Shown here one piece after another: positions 58,771 through 64,000 of a DNA stretch of 64,000 nucleotides. Origin of the DNA: Sclerodactyla briareus (Eukaryota > Echinodermata > Holothuroidea > Dendrochirotida > Sclerodactylidae); contig JAODTK010005487.1 in assembly GCA_026419785.1 (NCBI GenBank), forward strand, positions 1 through 64,000. The letters are read 5' to 3'. The notes beneath the pieces are model-generated. The model was given only the letters and a program-made list of their open reading frames with translations. It ran no database searches and was not told the origin of the DNA. Both the position numbers and the translations under genes were made by a program. How positions within the stretch are numbered: the stretch's first letter is position 1; every line of letters begins with the position of its first letter.

Positions 58771-60290
58771 TGTTGGAAAGTTGTGGTAAGTGTCATATGT
58801 TGTTCAAAATTTCCGCCATTGTGTTTCTTGTGTCTGGTCATAGTTATTTGAAATGAATCTGTTATGAAGTTACATTTGCAATTTCAGTATGATAGCTTGC
58901 TGCCATCATTCTTTTAACGTCTTCCAGTAGACAAAGTGGGATCTTTTATTTCCATATAGCGATGTTATAAAGCGGAGGAACTATATTGTTATTAAACTAT
59001 TTCTTATTACAACAGTCATCAAATTGACCTTTGGCAACTTAATATGTAGAGCTCACTATTTTGGTAACATTTGTGAAAAATTTTATGCATAGAAAACTTT
59101 CTCTACTAGCCATTCCTCTTGTATACATTCCTGATCCACCATCATGTCATAAACTGCTGTTGTCCGTTTAAGACCAATAGGTTGACATAATATGTGCAGG
59201 AGAAGTCAGCATATAATATATTGCATGGTATCCATAGGAACAAGGGGGGAAAACATCTGTCAGCAGTTAGTTAAAAATTTCTTTTTTAGAAATTTTGTGT
59301 CATTGCACCTACCTCCCTTTCTGCCAGTCCCAGAAAGCCTGTGTTCGTGTCTTTGTATTTATTTGTGATGGTCGAGCCCGTGTGCCCACTGAACAGACAT
59401 CTGACTTTTAACTAAGATATGCCCTTGAAAAACTGTCTATATCGGTGATCAACTGAACAATGTTTTCCTTCCTCTAACTTTTATTGGCTTCATTGTGTTT
59501 GAGAATCTTGCCTGTTACTTTCAGTGCCCAATCATAAATTAACATTTCAAATGGTTTGAAGTTGAAGACAAAATAAAGATAATCGTGCATTGTTTGCATC
59601 CTGAGTACTATAAAAATGAAGGTTCTATGCTGTTTATGCCTGGTGCAGTCAATTGTAAAAGAAATAGTGCCAGGGCAGATGGGGCCTCTCCCATGCTTCA
59701 GTAGAAAATTGGCAAAATCTTCACTAGCGTGCATTTGAATAGAGCCTCAGGTCAGTCAGAACAGTAACTGTCAATCCTCTAGTCAATGTTTTCGAGTCAC
59801 CTTTTTTTTCCCCACTGGGCCAGATCACTTAACAGCCCTCTTACGAGGTATTATGTTGCATGCTCTCCACTAACAATTTGTGTCTGGGTGATTCATTTGG
59901 ACATTTTGGACGAGAATTGCAAGAAAATTAACAGGAAAGATAGAGATATGGATTTCTGGGAGAGCATTGAAGTAACCTATCATTAACGAATATGCTGCTG
60001 CACCCAATTTTGCATTCAATCTCGATACAAGCAAGCAAAATTTTTCCAAATGAGGGGGAACTTGTTACTCCATCTCACTCCTCTCGATATGGGCGATCGC
60101 TGATTGCGATCGAATCGAGTCATGCCACTCGACAGAAAGATTGGCTGTGGAGGGGAACCGAGATGGAGTAGATTCATAGAAGCAGCAGGTCCGTAAAGCT
60201 CATTCGACCTCGCAGGCTGGATTTAATTAACCTGGTGGCACATACTTGTGACGGCCTTTCACTGTGTTTTATGTTGTTTGCAATCTCCAG
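58771..60290. other. intron, no clear feature
   Basis: AT-rich; a small palindromic GCGATCGC/GCGATCG pair at 60092-60112. Nothing else supported. Confidence 0.4.
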
Positions 60291-60360
60291 AGGTGACAGG
60301 GCCAACAAGTCTAACGTCTGCACGTTTGCCGTGATGGGTGAGACGGGCATTGAGCAACCA
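60291..60360 (+). CDS. DCDC1: DCDC1-like exon after second ricin block
   Basis: Acceptor TTTGCAATCTCCAG|AG and donor CAACCA|GTGAGT. With one shift at GGGCC it reads EVTG.ANKSNVCTFAV then MGETGIEQP. This corresponds to the DVTAAN...VCTS.V...GIDQPGY segment of DCDC1. Short (70 bp) but with strong splice sites and a distinctive motif. Confidence 0.8.
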
Positions 60361-60834
60361 GTGAGTATTTGTGAAACATGTATCTCCTTGGAAGTTGTCA
60401 TTCACGGGGGGATTAATGAAGATGCCGCACTTGTTCTATGCACTTTTGGAGAGGAAAATGAATGAAAGGATTACTCCAATGCTCCTCATTTTCTGGAAAT
60501 TAATTTGCATACGGGCACTTTTGACCGTGTTGTAAATGAGTCCCGACGTGAGACTTGGGTTCAAAAGTGCTGGCGACTTGACAATAAATGAGTGACTTGC
60601 TCCCATTGACTTTGTCAGTGTCTCGCTTGAAATGACTGACTGACCACCATATTTGGGTTGGATTACGACTGGACTTGAACAATTTTTGGTTTACTTGGTT
60701 ACAACTCTGCTTTTGACTCATTGCTAATCGAAAAGCACTAGCTAAACCAATATGAAGTACAGCCAGACCGCCTGTAACTTTAAACGCACTTGGAGAGGTC
60801 CTGATGAATGAATATAGTCAAGTATTCTAGGGAG

Positions 60835-61080
60835 TGGGATTAGCTCAGTCTATAGAGCTCCAGACTGCAAAAACCGTGATTGCGGTTTGGAGCTATTGGA
60901 AGCCAGAGGACTTTTCGCAGTGTGGTGGACAAGGCAGGTCTCCTGAATGTCCCACGGCCACCCACAAACTTGGAACTGGGTGGTACCTTGTATGTTATGA
61001 ATGTGCTGATGTGGAAGCGCTATTTTTGGGAAGTCCCCCTGGGGAGTGAGGTGAATTCGGGCACCCCCACTTTTCTGTAA
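60835..61080 (+). mobile_element. tRNA-derived SINE, family A (plus)
   Basis: GGGATTAGCTCAGTCTATAG (A box), then GTGATTGCGGTTTGGAGCTA and body CTTTTCGCAGTGTGGTGGAC, AAGGCAGGTCTCCTGAATGT. It lies between two DCDC1 exons. Confidence 0.75.
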
Positions 61081-61292
61081 CATCCCAGACCAAACTGGCG
61101 AAGAAGTAGAAAGTGGAAGCATACTTAACACCTCACCAGTGAAACCTGCCGCTGCTGTGCATTTAGCTTCTCACAACTGGAAAAGGCCTTTCGGCATTGC
61201 TAATTGAACCTGAAGGTTATGACTTGACCTCAAGGCGTTGAATTATATATAATTTCGCACTCCACGTCTTTCTCCAATGTAATTTCTCCCAG

Positions 61293-61471
61293 GTACTCAC
61301 TGGTCCACAAGAAATTCTGGGAACTCTGTACTGTATGTGCCGCCCTCTCAGGACCCGGAGGCCCACAACAAGCTCCCACGTTGCCGGGGCCAACCGAGTT
61401 TTTGTTGTCACTCTGGCCGCGAGCGGTCAGCGCGTCATCGGGGAATGGGTTGCTTCGGTGCTCATTGAAAG
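61293..61471 (+). CDS. DCDC1: DCDC1-like exon with CTVC motif
   Basis: Acceptor GTAATTTCTCCCAG|G and donor TTGAAAG|GTATTG. Frames combine as YSLVHKKFWELCTVCAALSG, then NKLPRC, PTEF, a Gly/Ser-rich piece, and a GMGCF-like end. The K...LCTVCA......LP......F segment matches the Cys-containing stretch (CLAC...... KLPPG..F) that follows GIDQPGY in DCDC1. Two or three shifts. It is the last exon I can recognise; the final DCX domains should lie to the right. Confidence 0.75.
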
Positions 61472-62369
61472 GTATTGTTTTTTCATGGCTCGTAAATTCC
61501 CCACCTTCCCTATTAACTCAATAGCCTTTGTGTGCCTCCCCCCCCCCCCCTCTCTATTTAGTATCTTTCATCGATTGCCATAAAGCCATAGGTGCATGTC
61601 TCGACGTCACCTCTCTTCTAGACAGCGAACAGATTCTCAACCAACCTCTCGCAGCTAAGTGGGGTAATATGTGTCTCCAAAATTTTGAGTATCGCACTGT
61701 GTAAGGTGGGGAGGGGGACTATAGCCTAAGTTGGAAATGAAAGGCAAGGAATTCGTGGGTCCATTGCTACTAACTGGATTTGTGTATCAAACAAACTTTC
61801 CTAATTCATGGTGAATAAAAGCACTATAAGGCACTTTGAGTGCACCTTGCATGAAGTTAGAGCAATTCCACAGAGAGTGAAAACTTGTGAGACACAGAAT
61901 TTTGGACCCTGGCCACGCCAGAATCTAATAGGCTTTCTGGTAGGACTCTCATTCCGCATATAATACCCCATCGGGATGCAGGGTAATCAAACTGATCAAT
62001 TCCCCGGTAAAGACGGGACTGGCTTGGACTTCTGCAAACCTTATAGCCATCAGCCTGTTTATTATATGTGTTATCTTTTGCTTCACTGTGACTGGTTGCT
62101 AGTCCAGTACCCCCTCCCCATCGAGAGGTGTTTGTGTCACTGCTCTTTTGCTACACTAATTTGTGTATGACCTGGCCCACATGATTGCATTAACCTGGTA
62201 CTGTGTCCAATGGATGCGAGAGTTTTATTGCTTCCTAAAGGTAGCAATCCCGTTTTATGTTTACTGGCCCTTTCCATCCCAGACACTTGATTTCTACTCC
62301 AATTCGATGGTCCAATCATATTGATGTCAAAATGCATAATATGTATGTATCGTGTATGCACATCGCACT
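61472..62369. other. intron, no clear feature
   Basis: C-tract at 61540-61550. The text at about 61640-61870 has no coding support. Confidence 0.4.
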
Positions 62370-62830
62370 TACGTGATAGGAGGCCTCACTCTTCCTTTCA
62401 GTTTCTGTGCCATTGAAACTAAGCAGTAGGCTTCAGCGACTCTCTTACGAAGAGAGCTCTGCCGTCACGCTCTGCTGCGCACTGGTGGCCAACTTCCGCT
62501 GGCACTTCATGCTGCAGGCGCACTGCTGGTGCGCTTGGGGCTGCTAATCCCTCTTACGCTAACAGTACTGGCTGGTACCCCTTAACGGTGGCGATGATGA
62601 GTATGCCCTGTACTGACTTGTGTAACTGCTGCTTTGGGAGTGCCTGTAGGCACTGTGACTACCCTATCGCATACCTGAGGGAGGGCCTCACTCTCCTCTT
62701 GGTTGCACATGAACATCAGAACTTAGCAGTAGGCTTTCCGCCGCAAACATCTGTTTAAGATACTGGCGCACTAGGGGCTATATCAATCCCGCTACGCTAA
62801 CAAGTCCTGGCTGGTACCCCTTAGGGCAGC
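62370..62830 (+). repeat. GC-rich tandem duplication (~300-bp unit, second copy deleted)
   Basis: GGAGGCCTCACTC at 62380 recurs at about 62682, and GGCTGGTACCCCTTA at 62571 recurs at 62809, with AACATCAGAACTTAGCAGTA resembling ATTGAAACTAAGCAGTAGGC. The second copy is about 65 bp shorter. Confidence 0.7.
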
Positions 62831-64000
62831 GATGATCCTATGTATGTCTGTACATATATGTATGCAATGTATGTATGTATGTAGTTGTAGGCTAGGTATG
62901 TGTGATGCCTGGCTTTGTGAACACAATAGGATTGGCCCCCACCTGAGGTTCAGCTCTACCTGGTATGATGCGGGTTCCCCCATAATAATAAATGATTCCT
63001 ATGTATTGAGGGTCGAGTCCGAAGGCACCACGATAAATATGTTGACTCTGATGCCCCCCCTTACACTTGCCCGCACTGGGTCCCACAAAGTTTTGCGCAT
63101 TCTATCGTACACCAGTTCGTGCCGTGCGGAATTTGTGTGGCAAAGCCTGCGGGCCAGGCATAAGTGTTGACAAGATTCAAATTTTTTGAAATGTTTTTTC
63201 CACACAAAAAAATTCGGAATTTGTCGTGAACTATTCACACACTCTGTGGATGGGCATCTTGGCAGCTCCTGCCACTGCGTGCCCCTCGACCGAGGTACCC
63301 CCCACCTCCACGCGAGTGCACGGCTAACCTCACGAATATTTTACCACAGTCGTGCAACCTTCCCCGCGTCAGCTGTCCCATAGTTTCCGCACTAGTTTTG
63401 AAGGCAAAATGTTTTCAACTACGCATGCCATGATGAGTCCGAGCGTGGTCCGACTAAACACAAAACCGCTACTGTACGCTACGTGTCTTGGCACGTGCGT
63501 GATAATGCGTTAAACATGCGTAACAGTCTGTACAGTTGTGTTCCGTTGTTACTCATACTGTAGCACTTGTCACGCCACATGTGGGGTGATGCATGACCCA
63601 ATTTTCATGCCAGTATAAAGGGCTTTTTCAAAACTAACTATTGACTGTCTATCTGTTCTTGGTGTTGCGAGGTGCCTTTCGACCTTTGAAGCCCGCCCCA
63701 ACACACGTCCGCCCAGTACGAGAAGGCATACCTTCTTCTGAGACAGATAACATGGCCAGGCTGAATAGCTAAGGAGATCGGCACTATCACCCGGTTCATC
63801 ATCAGGATGCTACCTATCGGAACAGAGAGAGGGCGGCCGCTCCGTGGTGTACCCATGGCGCTCCACTCTGAGCGGGGGTGAGTATATTCAGTTCTAGCTT
63901 AATCACAGCACTATGATATCTTAACTTGGTGACCAGCCCCAGGCTAATAGCCAAGGAGATTTGGGCCTATACCATCCTATAGAGCTAGTCCTGACACTGG
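62831..64000. other. intron or 3' region; repeat fragments
   Basis: GTATGTATGTATGTA microsatellite at 62835-62885, then an R2 fragment to about 63010 (GGTTCCCCCATAATAATAAA). Near the end AGGCTGAATAGCTAAGGAGA (63758) and AGGCTAATAGCCAAGGAGAT (63942) are a diverged duplication. No exon supported. Confidence 0.45.

Larger units (their letters stand above)
1..61471 (+). other. DCDC1: DCDC1-like gene span (partial at both ends)
   Basis: Extent over which exons of one DCDC1-type gene are recognised; it continues beyond both window edges. DCDC1 proteins combine several doublecortin (tubulin/microtubule-binding) domains with ricin-B-like beta-trefoil repeats; the vertebrate protein is associated with microtubules, spindle and dynein-dependent transport. 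Seen here in order: a basic Ser/Pro N-terminal region, DCX domain (11.8+15.2 kb), linker, DCX domain (20.1+22.9 kb), charged linker, ricin-like block (39.2-42.8 kb), the FDWPMEGYLI region (45 kb), DCX second half (50.6 kb), second ricin-like block (55.6-58.0 kb) and a Cys-containing tail (61.3 kb). Introns are 0.5-11 kb. Splice phases agree at several junctions (11962/15153, 15301/17145, 39335/39814, 39946/40654, 40714/42555, 42838/45002). The identification rests on remembered family features, not an alignment. Confidence 0.85.

Noticed and set aside
62370-62830. 5S rRNA-like segment (CTAAGCAGTAGG)
   Set aside because: Only a short resemblance to 5S text; internal control region and fold are not present.
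1-64000. Bacterial or phage defence system or operon
   Set aside because: Exon-intron structure, SINEs and LINEs show animal nuclear DNA; no clustered intact ORFs.

Overview
This is a window of eukaryotic (animal) nuclear DNA. It holds small exons with GT/AG splice sites in large introns, no operons, and a dense load of LINE 3' ends, tRNA-derived SINEs, minisatellites and satellite-like arrays. The repeat style suggests a marine invertebrate, perhaps a deuterostome, but no marker here fixes the species. Almost every recognisable exon is broken by one or more single-base shifts, usually at homopolymers. That is what an unpolished long-read assembly looks like, so most frame breaks are probably sequence errors rather than mutations.

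The main content is one large gene on the + strand. It enters from the left edge and leaves at the right. I identify it as a DCDC1-type gene (doublecortin domain-containing protein 1). The evidence is a run of split exons with doublecortin (DCX) half-domains at about 11.8/15.2 kb, 20.1/22.9 kb and 50.6 kb, and two ricin-B-like (beta-trefoil) blocks at 39.2-42.8 kb and 55.6-58.0 kb. Between these blocks lies a characteristic motif (EWNKLAYSWPV ... FDWPMEGYLI) at 45.0-45.3 kb, and a C-terminal Cys-containing stretch (KKFWELCTVCA) follows at 61.3 kb. Exon order, content and several exon-to-exon phases fit what I remember of vertebrate DCDC1; no alignment was run. The 5' start and the last DCX domains lie outside the window.

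The introns hold the remaining features. There are five LINE C-terminal fragments (8.3-9.0 minus; 14.2, 38.7, 41.6 and 55.8 kb plus), two tRNA-derived SINE families, and an unnamed interspersed repeat in three copies. A TTAA-flanked piggyBac-like non-autonomous element (36.3-37.2 kb) is inserted in a roughly 170-bp satellite. Tandem arrays have units of about 236, 290, 180, 42, 170, 202, 169, 36 and 130 bp. A possible nested gene lies on the minus strand at 34.5-35.5 kb.

The most interesting points are a DCDC1 exon that sits in a tandem array carrying its own splice acceptor (42.2-42.7 kb), a 36-bp minisatellite that is open in frame with the next exon across the splice acceptor (44.1-45.06 kb), and the unexplained antisense coding-like block.
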